Source of the DNA: DATGZX01 sp035296965
Lineage (GTDB): Bacteria; Planctomycetota; Planctomycetia; Gemmatales; Gemmataceae
Direction: 5' to 3'
DNA length: 64,000 nt
Assembly: GCA_035296965.1 (NCBI GenBank)
Contig: DATGZX010000057.1
Coordinates: 1 to 64,000, forward strand
In this document: in pieces, positions 43,301 to 51,338 of the stretch
Layout of the letters: the number at the start of each line of letters is the position of its first letter
Numbering within the stretch: the stretch's first letter is position 1
Translations under genes and position numbers: made by a program
The notes under the pieces: generated by a model
What the model was told of the DNA's origin: nothing
What the model saw: the letters and a program-made list of their open reading frames with translations, nothing else
Database searches by the model: none

Positions 43301-43658
43301 GCGCGCTTGAGTGACTCTCAGGACCGTTCTCCAGGGCGACATCGCCCTCTGCATACAAGTCCAATCGAAGTATGCCGGTTTGTCGTTGCTGATCGATCCA
43401 GGCGACCGCCTGCTGAGCGCGTACTTGGACGACGCCATGTTCGACCAGCACTTTTCCCTTCAACAGGATGACGCGCCGGCCTGACTCCGTCCACGTTGTC
43501 ACCTCGTCGGCGTACAGGACGATAGGCTTGGCGTCGCCACGGACGTTGTAAGAGAACCGATAGAGATCGTCGGCCGCGACGGGTGCCGAGCAAATCGGGG
43601 AGATCACCAAGGCAATCAGAAGATAAAGCAACCGTCGCGCTTTTCTTTGTCCAATCAC
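40320..43658 (-). CDS. LptD/OstA-like outer-membrane assembly protein
   Basis: A 1112-residue protein. A signal peptide follows the GTG start at 43658, which has AGGAGG 4 bases before it. Residues about 35-150 form an OstA/LptA-like beta-jellyroll (PIVLYADEVTTWTESGRRVI, GKVLVEHGVVQVRAQQAVAW). A long Pro/Ala linker follows (about 165-320). A second OstA-like stretch includes LVDIEADRCVFWTHGN. The C-terminal 650 residues are rich in alternating aromatic strands, as in an outer-membrane barrel (for example TRWRFDTDYLSNRGPALGTE). LptD inserts lipopolysaccharide into the outer membrane. It is longer than proteobacterial LptD (about 780) because of the linker. The N-terminal extension to 43742 is not used. 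Confidence 0.82.
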   Translation of the reverse strand: MIGQRKARRLLYLLIALVISPICSAPVAADDLYRFSYNVRGDAKPIVLYADEVTTWTESGRRVILLKGKVLVEHGVVQVRAQQAVAWIDQQRQTGILRLDLYAEGDVALENGPESHSSARALADLSTRGELKLRSNNGKVIQASRTDDPLYRRAEAVRAPQANPAPPSGIRPVSYQEAVPSPPVLPSSAPAVAPVQGPPPGAAAGPPGAGQPLPAPSTAPTPPPSGPFGVPVPIPQGPAQSTAPAAPVPVPSVIPPSATPAVPNPAPPVTPSPPPNAFGAGPSTPAAPPAKPPPAGPPAPGPAPTRDFTIRSRNPGGLSLESFAVSKDESVVVITGGIILIVRTDDLNGLVDIEADRCVFWTHGNTQEVLNNLRSEQSQRSRELEFYLSGNVEIRQQNPKGSHVIRADRVYYDVAHDVAVAMRADLEYREPKVPDPVHMHAEELLKLSPTLYKGLKAEVFSSRLPSDPGLKVYVSEATLEEKSIERRSIFGIPFLNRTTGEPDIEEQRFFDGRNAILEFEKVPIFYLPFIRGDANDPLGPLESVNLDYNRIYGARLGATFNVYDLLGMDPVPNTRWRFDTDYLSNRGPALGTEYDYAGKSFLTLPATLTGLVKGYGIHDTGVDILGGDRTGEPHTDWRGRFLWRQNVQDLPEDFTLQTQVSWLSDKNFLEQYYKNEFDSDLNQETFSYLKQQRDNWAWTGLIEERDRAWVTETSWLPRADGYLIGQSFFDLLTYNAHLSAGYARLRPTAVAPPLIDATDETDNTGRLDLMQEISLPFSLGAFRLVPYALLDLTYYTSDLEGNNVGRVYEGGGLRASIPFSRLFPDIKSDLLNLDGIYHKIVFSANYFIAHSDVPYTRLPQLDRLNDDATDQALRDITPQQPALNPAHGTFLATSPLFDPQIYAIQQLVDNRIDTLDTIEVLQFDMRQRWQTKRGYPGQEHIVDWMTLDLSGSYFPNPERDNFGQDFAFLQYDWIWNIGDRTALVSSGWYDPIQNGPRVFDIGAILNRPDRTSFYLGYREIDPLNSQAVTGAVTYIFSPKYAMTASATYDFGVKTEVTSLILTRMGSDLQVSFGINYNSILNTFGVAFEIVPNIIPTANRAAMGAIGTPLIGR

Positions 43659-44047
43659 ATTCCCTCCTAAAGGTAACTGTTTGAATGGATCGCTGTTCCA
43701 ATCGTCTAGCTTTCCTTCCGGACGCTCCAGCGCGGGCGGCAAGGGTCGCAGAGCGCGCGGAAAGACTAGAAGAGGAACGTGCGGGCGGCGGATTATAGAA
43801 GGGATGGGCGGGGTGTCAAGTCGAGGTCACCTTCAGCCGGGGTGTCGGGCTCGAAGCGTGGCCGGTTCCTTCGCAGCTCACTCGGCCTAGCTTCCCTTGG
43901 TTGCCGGCATTGCGCCGCCTAGGCGGACCGGCCTTGATGGGATGTGCAAAAACGAGCGCAGGCATCGGCGCTGGAGTCTGCAGAGAGTGGTTAGTCATCT
44001 GCGGACTCCAGTGCCAGCGCTACGGATCGAGATCCCAAGCGCCTGGG
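43659..44047. other. intergenic region between RNase E/G and LptD-like genes
   Basis: 389 bases without a convincing gene. It holds a hairpin 36 bases after the RNase stop (separate entry) and the ribosome-binding site of the LptD-like gene at its left end. Confidence 0.5.
43971..44011 (-). terminator. hairpin downstream of RNase E/G gene
   Basis: CTGGAGTCTGCAGA (43971-43984) pairs with TCTGCGGACTCCAG (43998-44011) with one G-T pair and a 13-base loop. On the minus strand a TTTTT run follows about 20 bases later, too far for a classic terminator. It may protect or process the 3' end. Confidence 0.4.
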
Positions 44048-46441
44048 TCAACGGCGGCGCGGTCTCGTTTCCACGAAAGGCGTGAATTTGACCTCGTTGT
44101 TGTTGTTGTCGTAGCAGGCGAACTCCAACGTTTCCGGCGCCACGCCGACTGCAGCGGTGATGGTTACCTGAATGCTTCCCGATTCTTCCAGCCGGGTGAT
44201 CTCCTTGCGCTTGCGATTGAGCAAATAATTCGCGACATCCTCCTGAACGCGGACGTGAATGCGTTGAATGTTCTCGCGATGGGCGGCGAGCTGCAGCATG
44301 CGCATGACATCGATGCTCATGCTCTCGCAGGTTTTTACCTGGCTTGTGCCATGACAGTGCGGACAGTCCTGGTAAACGCTGCGCTTCAGGGACGGCCGGA
44401 TTCTCTGGCGCGTCATTTCGATAATCCCGAACGCCGAGATCTTGAGGATCTTAGTGCGGGCTCGATCGCGCCTCACCGCATCTCGCAGCGCCCGTTCGAC
44501 GTCTCGGCGGTGTTTTTCTTCGCGCATGTCGATGAAATCGTTGGCGATCACTCCACCGAGGTCACGCAGGCGAAGCTGCCGGGCGATTTCCCGGGCCGCT
44601 TGCAAGTTCATTTGGTAAGCGGTCTCCTCGGCGTTGCCGTCCGCCCGGAAATTGCCGCTGTTGACGTCGATAGCCACCAGTGCCTCTGCTTGATCGATGA
44701 CGATGGAGCCGCCGTTCGGCAGCGGCACATGCCGCTGCTGGATGCGGGCGATCTCGTCCTCGATGCCGTATTTGTGGAAGAGCGGCTCGGAATCGGTGTA
44801 GAGCTTGATCCGGCTGGCGTAGCGCGGCATGACAATCTGCAAGAATTCTTGTGCATGCTCGAAAGCCGTCGATTCATCCACCCAAATCGTGTCGATGTCG
44901 CTGGTGAACGTATCCCGGATCGTCCGCGTGATCATATCGCTTTCCTGATAGATCTCGGCCGGAGATTTGAGTTTGCGGATACGGCGCACCACAACCTGCC
45001 AGAGCCGGGACAGGTATGCCAAGTCACGCTGCAGTTCCTTCTTCGTCTTGTCCAGTCCAGCAGTACGAATAATGAAGCCAAGACCCTTGGGCGGCTGCAG
45101 TTCGTGGAAAATTTCGCGGAGGCGGTGCCGCTGTTCATCGTCGGCAATTTTGCGCGAGACGCCGACCCGGTTCAGGCCGGGCATGAGGACCAGGTATCGG
45201 CCGGCGATGCTGATATACGTGCTGAGAGTCGGCCCCTTGGTGCCGATGCCCTCCTTGATAACCTGCACAAGGACCTCTTGACCGCGGCGGAAGATATCCT
45301 GGATGAGCGGTTTCGGGCGGCCGAAACCAGGCCGACCCGACATCCGGGGACGAGGCCGGCCCCGGCGGTCATCCCGACCCGGGCCCGAGCGCCTGCGCCG
45401 AAACTGCGGTTCATCTCCCGGGGCGCCCTGGGCTCCTTCATCCTCAAGATCGTCCGTTACACGTCCGTTCTCCTCGACTTCCTCACCACGCGCGAATTCC
45501 GGTTCCTCCTCGAAAGCGTTCTGCGGCGGCCTTGCGTCATCTTGGACCGCATTTGCCACGGAACTCGACCCCGAGAAAGTCTCATCGCTTTGCACAGACT
45601 CCGCGGCCTGCCATCCGAAACTCTCCTCGAAAACAGGCTCTGCACGTTCCATGCGAACCGGTTCGGCCTCCACAGCCGGACGCTCCGAGGGACTCGAGTC
45701 GGACCGCGGGAAAAAGATATCCTCATCATCCATGCCGGCAGCGGGCTTGTTGTTGTCGCGGCCGGGAGCGTTTTTGTCTTCCTCCGTGCGATGCTCTGCG
45801 GAGTTCATGAATTGGGGCGGTTCCTCTTGACGATTCTCGCCGGCGGGCGTCCCTTCGACTGCCTGGTCGGGGGCGGCGGAAATCTCGGGAGAAAATCCCT
45901 GATCTTCGGGCTCCGGTGCAGCCTCGGTTCCTTCAGGCCTATCCTGACGTGTGCGCCGGCGAGGGCGCCCGCGCGAACGTGAACGCCCCTTGGAAGACGA
46001 CGGCCGCGCCTCGCCCTCCGCTTCGGCGTCAGTCTTGGCAACGTCTTCCGGCTCGAACACGGGCGTGTCTTGCACGTCTTCCGGATCCGGAAAACGCTCT
46101 TCGAGATTCTCGTCGGTGCCGGGAGCAGAGCCGCGCCCTCGATCACGGCCGCGACGATTGCCTCGACCGCGGCCGCCATCCCCACGCGATTCTTCCAGGT
46201 GACGATAGTAAGCAGGTTCGACGTCGGAGACGTGAAGGAAACCGTTACGCCCAATGCCGAAGTCGACGAAAGCCGCTTGGATGCTGGGCTCGATGTTGAC
46301 GATCCGGCCTTTGTAGATATTGCCGACGTAGCTCTCTTGGCTGGTGCGTTCCACGTACAACTCTTCGAGAACGCCGTCCTCCACGATGGCGATACGGCAT
46401 TCCTCAGGCTGAAGTACGTTGATAAGCATCTCTTTCTTCAT
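44048..46441 (-). CDS. ribonuclease E/G with an S1-splitting disordered insertion
   Basis: A 797-residue endoribonuclease. The S1 RNA-binding domain starts at residue 35 (ESYVGNIYKGRIVNIEPSIQ) but is interrupted after about residue 80 by some 300 residues of Arg/Gly-rich and acidic disordered sequence. It resumes at about 378 with LIQDIFRRGQEVLVQVIKEG. The DNase-I-like catalytic core has AIDVNSGNF (D592) and NDFIDM (D638). The zinc-link CPHC is at 693-696. In E. coli RNase E the disordered scaffold is C-terminal; here nothing follows the core. It matures rRNA and decays mRNA. The TIGR03936-type gene is the next one upstream. Confidence 0.93.
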   Translation of the reverse strand: MKKEMLINVLQPEECRIAIVEDGVLEELYVERTSQESYVGNIYKGRIVNIEPSIQAAFVDFGIGRNGFLHVSDVEPAYYRHLEESRGDGGRGRGNRRGRDRGRGSAPGTDENLEERFPDPEDVQDTPVFEPEDVAKTDAEAEGEARPSSSKGRSRSRGRPRRRTRQDRPEGTEAAPEPEDQGFSPEISAAPDQAVEGTPAGENRQEEPPQFMNSAEHRTEEDKNAPGRDNNKPAAGMDDEDIFFPRSDSSPSERPAVEAEPVRMERAEPVFEESFGWQAAESVQSDETFSGSSSVANAVQDDARPPQNAFEEEPEFARGEEVEENGRVTDDLEDEGAQGAPGDEPQFRRRRSGPGRDDRRGRPRPRMSGRPGFGRPKPLIQDIFRRGQEVLVQVIKEGIGTKGPTLSTYISIAGRYLVLMPGLNRVGVSRKIADDEQRHRLREIFHELQPPKGLGFIIRTAGLDKTKKELQRDLAYLSRLWQVVVRRIRKLKSPAEIYQESDMITRTIRDTFTSDIDTIWVDESTAFEHAQEFLQIVMPRYASRIKLYTDSEPLFHKYGIEDEIARIQQRHVPLPNGGSIVIDQAEALVAIDVNSGNFRADGNAEETAYQMNLQAAREIARQLRLRDLGGVIANDFIDMREEKHRRDVERALRDAVRRDRARTKILKISAFGIIEMTRQRIRPSLKRSVYQDCPHCHGTSQVKTCESMSIDVMRMLQLAAHRENIQRIHVRVQEDVANYLLNRKRKEITRLEESGSIQVTITAAVGVAPETLEFACYDNNNNEVKFTPFVETRPRRR

Positions 46442-46684
46442 GCGATCCCTTTAGGTTGGGGGCAGGTTCCGGCCGTGCTGCGCCGAAAATAGTACGTGGC
46501 TGAATTCCAATCTGAGAACAACGGGAAATTCGGCACGGCGAGAGCCGCCCAATAATCGGATTGACCCTGGCGCATAACGGCAGGCCGGTCTTATGAACGG
46601 CAGCCGGCGCCAGGATATGGAGTGCGTCGCAAGACATCGTTGTGTCGAGCGCCGCTAGTGCACAGTGATCGGGGAAGCTTATTA

Positions 46685-47371
46685 TCATGATTCGTGTCCC
46701 TTCACGCCAGATGCGATTTCAGGACACGGGGGCGCCGCGCATTCGTCTGCCAACTCCATCTTGATCCGCTCGAGAATGGCCCCGGCCTCGAGAAGATCGC
46801 GCACGCCCAGGAGTTCAAGGATTTCGTCGGGCCGGGCCGTTCCGCTGGGAGTCACGGCGATATCCATTTCCAGTGCCGCGGATACCAGGCGCAGGTCGAG
46901 AAGACACGGTCGGACGTCGATTTTGCGCGGCCTGGGCCGCGTTCGTTCGATCCAGCATTCGGAAGATGCCAGCAAGGCTTCTATCTTCTCGGGCAAGCAG
47001 TCCCGACGGTCGCCAGGCACGGCGATGCGATAGCAGACGCTTTGCACGTGCGCAGTAGTCTTGGGTTCGATCCGGCGTGCGGACAAGATCTCCAGACCGG
47101 GAGGCGCCTGCCGACAGAGTCGTTGGCGGACATCGTCCGCGGAGAGTTCCTCATTCAGTTCCAACTCCACAACCTCCTCGGCACCAGAGATCCCGAGTGG
47201 CAAAGACAAGGCGAAAATGAGGCGGGGCTTGGGGTTGTAACCAGCCGTCGAGCGATAGGGAATCGACGCGCGCCGCAGCATGCGCTCGAAGCAGCGCATC
47301 AGGTCATGGTGGCTAATCAGGCGGAGGTCGCCAGTCTTGCTGAAACGGATTCGGATTTTCTCGCGGACCAT
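46685..47371 (-). CDS. TIGR03936-type (DUF2344) radical-SAM-associated protein
   Basis: A 228-residue protein. The start MVREKIRIRFSKTGDLRLIS then HHDLMRCFERMLRRA and GYNPKPRLIFALSLPLGISG are the defining blocks. In many bacteria this domain is fused to, or follows, a TIGR03960-type radical SAM enzyme, and the pair lies next to rne/rng and rplU. Here it does lie upstream of RNase E/G, but no radical SAM gene precedes it. The ATG at 47371 fits the family; the frame to 47554 is not used. The biochemical role is unknown, with a link to ribosome or RNA modification suspected. Confidence 0.85.
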   Translation of the reverse strand: MVREKIRIRFSKTGDLRLISHHDLMRCFERMLRRASIPYRSTAGYNPKPRLIFALSLPLGISGAEEVVELELNEELSADDVRQRLCRQAPPGLEILSARRIEPKTTAHVQSVCYRIAVPGDRRDCLPEKIEALLASSECWIERTRPRPRKIDVRPCLLDLRLVSAALEMDIAVTPSGTARPDEILELLGVRDLLEAGAILERIKMELADECAAPPCPEIASGVKGHES

Positions 47372-47693
47372 ACAAAGGGTGTCCACGGCTCGACAAAATG
47401 GGAGGAAACCTGGGAACCCTTCGAGGTGATCCGGGGCATGACTCGTGGACAGCTGAAGTTTGAGCGCAGTCAGACCGCTCTGGAGCCCGGAAGCAAAAAG
47501 GCTTCCGCCGGCATCCAAGCTACGAACTTCAGCAGCAGATCCCGGCTGCCGCAATCAAGCGGCGCCGAACCCTGCTCACTGTCATGCGGGATAAGAGAGG
47601 GAAAAACCGAGGATCGAGGAATGGAGAAATGAACGATGGGAATACCTCAAGTCGACTCATTTCTCAATTGCTCAACGCTCAATCCCCCGTTGC
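47372..47693. other. intergenic region, no gene seen
   Basis: 322 bases between the ptsI stop and the TIGR03936-type start. A frame is open upstream of the TIGR03936-type start but its sequence has no family character. No remnant of a radical SAM gene was seen. Confidence 0.5.
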
Positions 47694-49439
47694 TCAGGCA
47701 ACCACCTCTGGGAGGATGCGTCGTGTTTGCTCCCGCAAATAGTTATTCACGTCGCGTGCCGTTTCCAGGCACAGCGCTTCTTGGGCGACCTGCTTTGCCT
47801 CTTCCAAAGTTACTGACCGGATGATTTTTTTAATCTCCGGAATATTGTGCGGCGTCAGACTCAGTTGGCGGAGGCCCATACCCAGTAACAACAGCGTATA
47901 AATGGGGTCGCCGCTCATTTCGCCGCAGACATTGACCTCCACTTGATGCTTGCGTGCTGCCTTCACAACATGGTCAATCAGTCGCAGGACGGCCGGGTCG
48001 CCCGGGCTATACAGGGAGGCCACTGCTTCATTGGTTCGATCAGCCGCCAAGGTATATTGGACCAAGTCGTTGGTCCCGATGGAGAAAAAACTCACCTCGC
48101 GGGCCAGTTGCTCAGCCATGATCGCGGCTGAGGGGACTTCAATCATTGTACCGACCGGCAGCTTACGATTAAATGCGATCCCTTCCTCTTCGAGGTCCTC
48201 CTTTACCTCAGCCAGGATCATCTTGCACTGCCGTAGCTCTAGTACGGTGCTCACCATGGGAAACAAAATGCGAACATCCCCTAGAGCACTGGCCCTTAGG
48301 ATCGCACGCATCTGGGTTTTGAACAAGGTCAAATTGCGTAAGCAGAGTCGGACGCTGCGCAGGCCGAGGAAGGGGTTGCGCTCATCGGCGGCCCCTTCCA
48401 CGTTCGTGGAAAACTTATCCGCGCCCAGATCCAGTGTTCGAATGACGACGGGCTTGGGACCAATCAGGCGCAAGACCGTGAGGCAAGCATCGAGATGCTC
48501 CGCCTCCGTCGGGTCGGTCTTTTTTCCCAGGTAGAGGAACTCCGTGCGGTACAGGCCAACACCATCGGCGCCCCGTTCGGCGCAGTGCGTGGCCTCGTTT
48601 GGAAACTCGATGTTGCCAAGCAACTGGATGCGCTGGTTGTCGCGTGTTTCCGCCGGCAGATCCCGCAGTTGTTCCAGGCGGGTTTCAAGATTCCGCAGGC
48701 TGCTCCGAGTTTTCTCGTAAAGTTCCTGAGTTTCCTCGTCGGGATTCAGGATCAGTACACCGCGATTGCCGTCCACGATGACGATATCGCCGCCGGAAAC
48801 ATCGTTGAGGAATCGCCCCAAGCCAACTACTGCCGGAATCTCCAGCGCCCCAGCCATGATCGCCGTGTGGCTGGCCCGCCCGCCCGCCTCGGTCGCGAAC
48901 GCATAGACCATCCGAGGATCGAGAGCAGCGGTTTCGCTGGGCGTGAGATCGTGGGCCAGAACGACGACCGCTTCCTTGAGGTGCTGCAGATTCTCGCGGC
49001 GGTGGCCAAGCAAACTTCGCAGAAGGTTTTTTTCGATGTCGAACAGGTCTGCGGCACGGGCAGCGAAGTGGCCGCGTTCGATACTTTCCAGCGCCTTGGC
49101 ATGGCGGCGCATCACCCTGCTCACGGCGTACTCGGCGGCGTAGCCCTGTTCACGGATGAGGGCTTCGATCTCACCAGCCAGGGCCGGATCCTCGATCAGC
49201 AGGGCATGGGCGGCGAAGACGGCTCCGTATTGTGGGCCCAGTTTCTCGCTTACGGCTTGCTGGTTCTCGCGGGACACACGCGCCGCGGCGGACAGTGCTT
49301 CGCGCAGACGCCGGACTTCTTCTTCGAGATGATTGCCCTCGACAAATCGTTGCGGAATTCGGAACGCCTCCGTGTCGAGCACCAGCGCTGGACCGATGAC
49401 GACGCCCGGTGAGACTGCGGTTCCGCGTTTGATTTCCAT
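47694..49439 (-). CDS. ptsI: PTS enzyme I (phosphoenolpyruvate--protein phosphotransferase)
   Basis: A 581-residue enzyme that autophosphorylates from PEP and passes phosphate to HPr. The active His191 is in GGRASHTAIMAGALEIPAVV. The PEP-binding barrel shows GVGLYRTEFLYLG, VVIRTLDLGADKF, NPFLGLRSVRLCL, VGTMIEVPSAAIMAEQLA, FFSIGTNDLVQYTLAADR and VNVCGEMSGDP. There is no N-terminal GAF domain, so this is the sugar-type EI rather than PtsP. The ATG at 49439 begins the conserved KRGTAVSPGVVIGPAL; the frame continues upstream to 49544. It is the last gene of the hpf-ptsN-ptsH-ptsI run. No sugar-specific EIIB or EIIC is in the window. Confidence 0.95.
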   Translation of the reverse strand: MEIKRGTAVSPGVVIGPALVLDTEAFRIPQRFVEGNHLEEEVRRLREALSAAARVSRENQQAVSEKLGPQYGAVFAAHALLIEDPALAGEIEALIREQGYAAEYAVSRVMRRHAKALESIERGHFAARAADLFDIEKNLLRSLLGHRRENLQHLKEAVVVLAHDLTPSETAALDPRMVYAFATEAGGRASHTAIMAGALEIPAVVGLGRFLNDVSGGDIVIVDGNRGVLILNPDEETQELYEKTRSSLRNLETRLEQLRDLPAETRDNQRIQLLGNIEFPNEATHCAERGADGVGLYRTEFLYLGKKTDPTEAEHLDACLTVLRLIGPKPVVIRTLDLGADKFSTNVEGAADERNPFLGLRSVRLCLRNLTLFKTQMRAILRASALGDVRILFPMVSTVLELRQCKMILAEVKEDLEEEGIAFNRKLPVGTMIEVPSAAIMAEQLAREVSFFSIGTNDLVQYTLAADRTNEAVASLYSPGDPAVLRLIDHVVKAARKHQVEVNVCGEMSGDPIYTLLLLGMGLRQLSLTPHNIPEIKKIIRSVTLEEAKQVAQEALCLETARDVNNYLREQTRRILPEVVA

Positions 49440-49512
49440 CGACGAGGAGGGGGTGTTCTCGTAAAAGGTGTGTGACAAACGTAAGGGATTGGTCCGCCTC
49501 ACGCTCTGGGGC

Positions 49513-49818
49513 CTAGCCTTTCTTGGGTAACGGCGAATCGGCATCCTCGGGAGGATGGGCGCCTAGCAAAACGGCCAAGATATCGATGGCGGATCGAGCG
49601 TCGCTTCCGGAGACTTCCAGCTCCAGCTCCGTGCCTTGCTGAGCCGCCAGCAGCATCAATTCCAACGGACTTTTGCCGTTTACCCTCTGGCCCTCTTTGG
49701 CAACCGTGACCTTGCTCTGAAACTGCCCGGCCTGTTGCGCAAAAGCCGTCAATGGCCGCATGTGGAACCCCATCGGGTCCGTGACCTTTACCGTCCTACG
49801 TAGGGTCTCGCCGTTCAT
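49513..49818 (-). CDS. ptsH: HPr phosphocarrier protein
   Basis: A 101-residue HPr. The phospho-accepting His19 is in DPMGFHMRPLTAFAQQAG, although the usual HARPA reads HMRPL. The regulatory serine equivalent is Ser50 in VNGKSPLELMLLAAQQG, so HPr kinase regulation is possible. The ATG at 49818 gives a near-standard length; the frame runs back to 49992, with no better start and a weak ribosome-binding site. The C-terminus has an added charged tail (ahppedad-type). It lies between ptsN and ptsI. Confidence 0.88.
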   Translation of the reverse strand: MNGETLRRTVKVTDPMGFHMRPLTAFAQQAGQFQSKVTVAKEGQRVNGKSPLELMLLAAQQGTELELEVSGSDARSAIDILAVLLGAHPPEDADSPLPKKG

Positions 49819-49988
49819 GGCAGTTTGGCTGTGTCCTGGAAGAGGGGAGTGAGAAGACTCCGCTGTCATTTCGCAAGCCACAGCAGTCGTCTCCTGAGGG
49901 TTGTCACCGGGTAATCTGTGCTGCATCGGCCCACCAACTCCTTCTGGCACCATTGCTAGTAGTCGCTCCGTCATGAGGGCCTGTTTTG

Positions 49989-50459
49989 TCAAGACGCCGG
50001 ATGATCTAACTCGCTCAGCAAGTCCCAGATTGCCTCTTTGGTGGTCGCTTGCCGGAGCGAGCGGACAAAGCCATCATCGCGTAAGCTACGGGAAACATTT
50101 TCCAGAGCCCGCAGATGGTCGCCGGGCCTGTCTTGAGGCGAGATCAACAGGACAAACACATGCACCGGCTCGCCGTCGAGACTATCGAAAGCCACGCCCG
50201 GGCGCGAGATGGCCACCGTGCCGATCAATCGCTCCGCGCTATTGTGTTTGGTGTGCGGAATGGCCACGCCGCGTCCGATGCCGGTGGACCCAAGGAGTTC
50301 GCGCTTCAAAACGGCCTTCACGATGTCGTCGGTTTCTCCGCTCTTGAAGTACCCGGCGCTAGAAAGGCTTCCGACCATCTCCCGGATGACGGCATCCTTG
50401 GTAGTGGCCGTCAACTCAGGAATGATCGCCTCGCGAACGACAAAATCGGTCATGCGCAT
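49989..50459 (-). CDS. ptsN: PTS EIIA domain protein, PtsN (fructose/nitrogen) type
   Basis: A 156-residue EIIA. The phosphorylated His69 is in GRGVAIPHTKHNSAERLIG. Other blocks are STGIGRG, VHVFVLLISPQDRPGDHLRA and ALENVSRSLRDD. In the nitrogen PTS it is an output protein that acts on transporters and kinases rather than moving sugar. The start is the ATG at 50459 with GGAG 8 bases before it. hpf lies directly upstream; the hpf-ptsN pair follows rpoN in many bacteria, but rpoN is missing here. Confidence 0.9.
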   Translation of the reverse strand: MRMTDFVVREAIIPELTATTKDAVIREMVGSLSSAGYFKSGETDDIVKAVLKRELLGSTGIGRGVAIPHTKHNSAERLIGTVAISRPGVAFDSLDGEPVHVFVLLISPQDRPGDHLRALENVSRSLRDDGFVRSLRQATTKEAIWDLLSELDHPAS

Positions 50460-50524
50460 TCCAGATCTCCTTTCGGCTCTTGTCACTTCCGTCGGCATTG
50501 CATTGTCCTCCAAGAGCCGGACCA

Positions 50525-50878
50525 TTATTCGTCGCTGGGCTCTTCCGGCACCCCAGCGCCAGCCACTTCGCCAGTCGAAGGAGTCCGGCGGCGGTCTTGA
50601 ACCTTTTCCTTGTAGCGGCGCAATTGGCCCTCTAACTTGTCCACTACGAGATCCACGGCCGCGAGAATATCGTCGTTGCTCTCGCGCGCGACGAAATCGT
50701 GCTTATGCTCCGCAGAGACCAGAATTTCCACTGTCTTCGTCTCGTTCTTCAGATCCACCGTCACTTCAATCAAGGTTAGCCGCTCGAAGAAGCGGAGCAG
50801 TTTTTGAGCTTTCTCTCGGATGAATTCTTGTGTCGCGTCACTGAGGTGCCCGTGCCGTGCCGAGATCTTGATTTGCAC
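50525..50878 (-). CDS. hpf: short-form ribosome hibernation promoting factor
   Basis: A 117-residue protein of the HPF/RaiA family, which binds the 30S decoding site and silences ribosomes in slow growth. MQIKISARHGHLSDATQEFI and the basic DKLEGQLRRYKEKVQDRR with VARESNDDILAAVDLVVD are diagnostic. The C-terminal ribosome-dimerising domain of long HPF is absent; instead there is a short acidic tail. AAGGAG precedes the ATG. It is the first gene of the PTS operon, 145 bases from a good promoter start point. Confidence 0.93.
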   Translation of the reverse strand: MQIKISARHGHLSDATQEFIREKAQKLLRFFERLTLIEVTVDLKNETKTVEILVSAEHKHDFVARESNDDILAAVDLVVDKLEGQLRRYKEKVQDRRRTPSTGEVAGAGVPEEPSDE

Positions 50879-51338
50879 TGACCCAACTCCTTCTCGACGA
50901 TGGTACTTTCGAATACGCCCACAGATTCAGGCAAGGAGTGCGGAATCTTGTGCTACCTGCACAGCCATCCACTACATTGTGAAAGGCAAAAGGCGTGCAG
51001 GCATCCCCAGCCCTGACCGTGCAGACGCAATTTTAACCCGCACATGCACTTTGTTCAATATTGCGCGCGGGCAGACAGTCTCGAACCGCTGCTGTCATAC
51101 CACCTTTGCGGTTGACGCAAGCTCCTCCGCCTTGCTTGCAACCGCGCGTTCAGATGGGGCTCACATTCTGTTTAGGCAGGCACTCCCGGGAACCTTGCAG
51201 CATGGAGCGTCGATCTTTGGCTGGACCGAACCGCCTCAAGGGCTAGAATTGCTTTTTGGCGATGTGCTCGCAGACCGAAACATCCAATCTCGTCTTTACT
51301 GCGGTCCTGAGACCGCTCCAATTGAGGGAGGCTTTCTC
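50879..51338. other. divergent control region, hpf operon / ACT-protein gene
   Basis: 460 bases between divergent genes. The minus-strand promoter is listed separately. A plus-strand frame is open through it from 50820, but it lacks family character before the GTG at 51339. No further structure was recognised. Confidence 0.55.
51030..51058 (-). promoter_or_regulatory. sigma-70-type promoter of the hpf-ptsN-ptsH-ptsI genes
   Basis: On the minus strand TTGAAC (51058-51053) and TAAAAT (51035-51030) are 17 bases apart. Nine of the twelve positions fit the consensus. Transcription would start near 51023 with a 5' leader of about 145 bases before hpf. Confidence 0.6.

Noticed and set aside
43901..45982. 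693-codon plus-strand frame
   Set aside because: Antisense to RNase E/G, whose catalytic and zinc motifs are unmistakable.
48495..49412. 305-codon plus-strand frame
   Set aside because: Antisense to PTS enzyme I.
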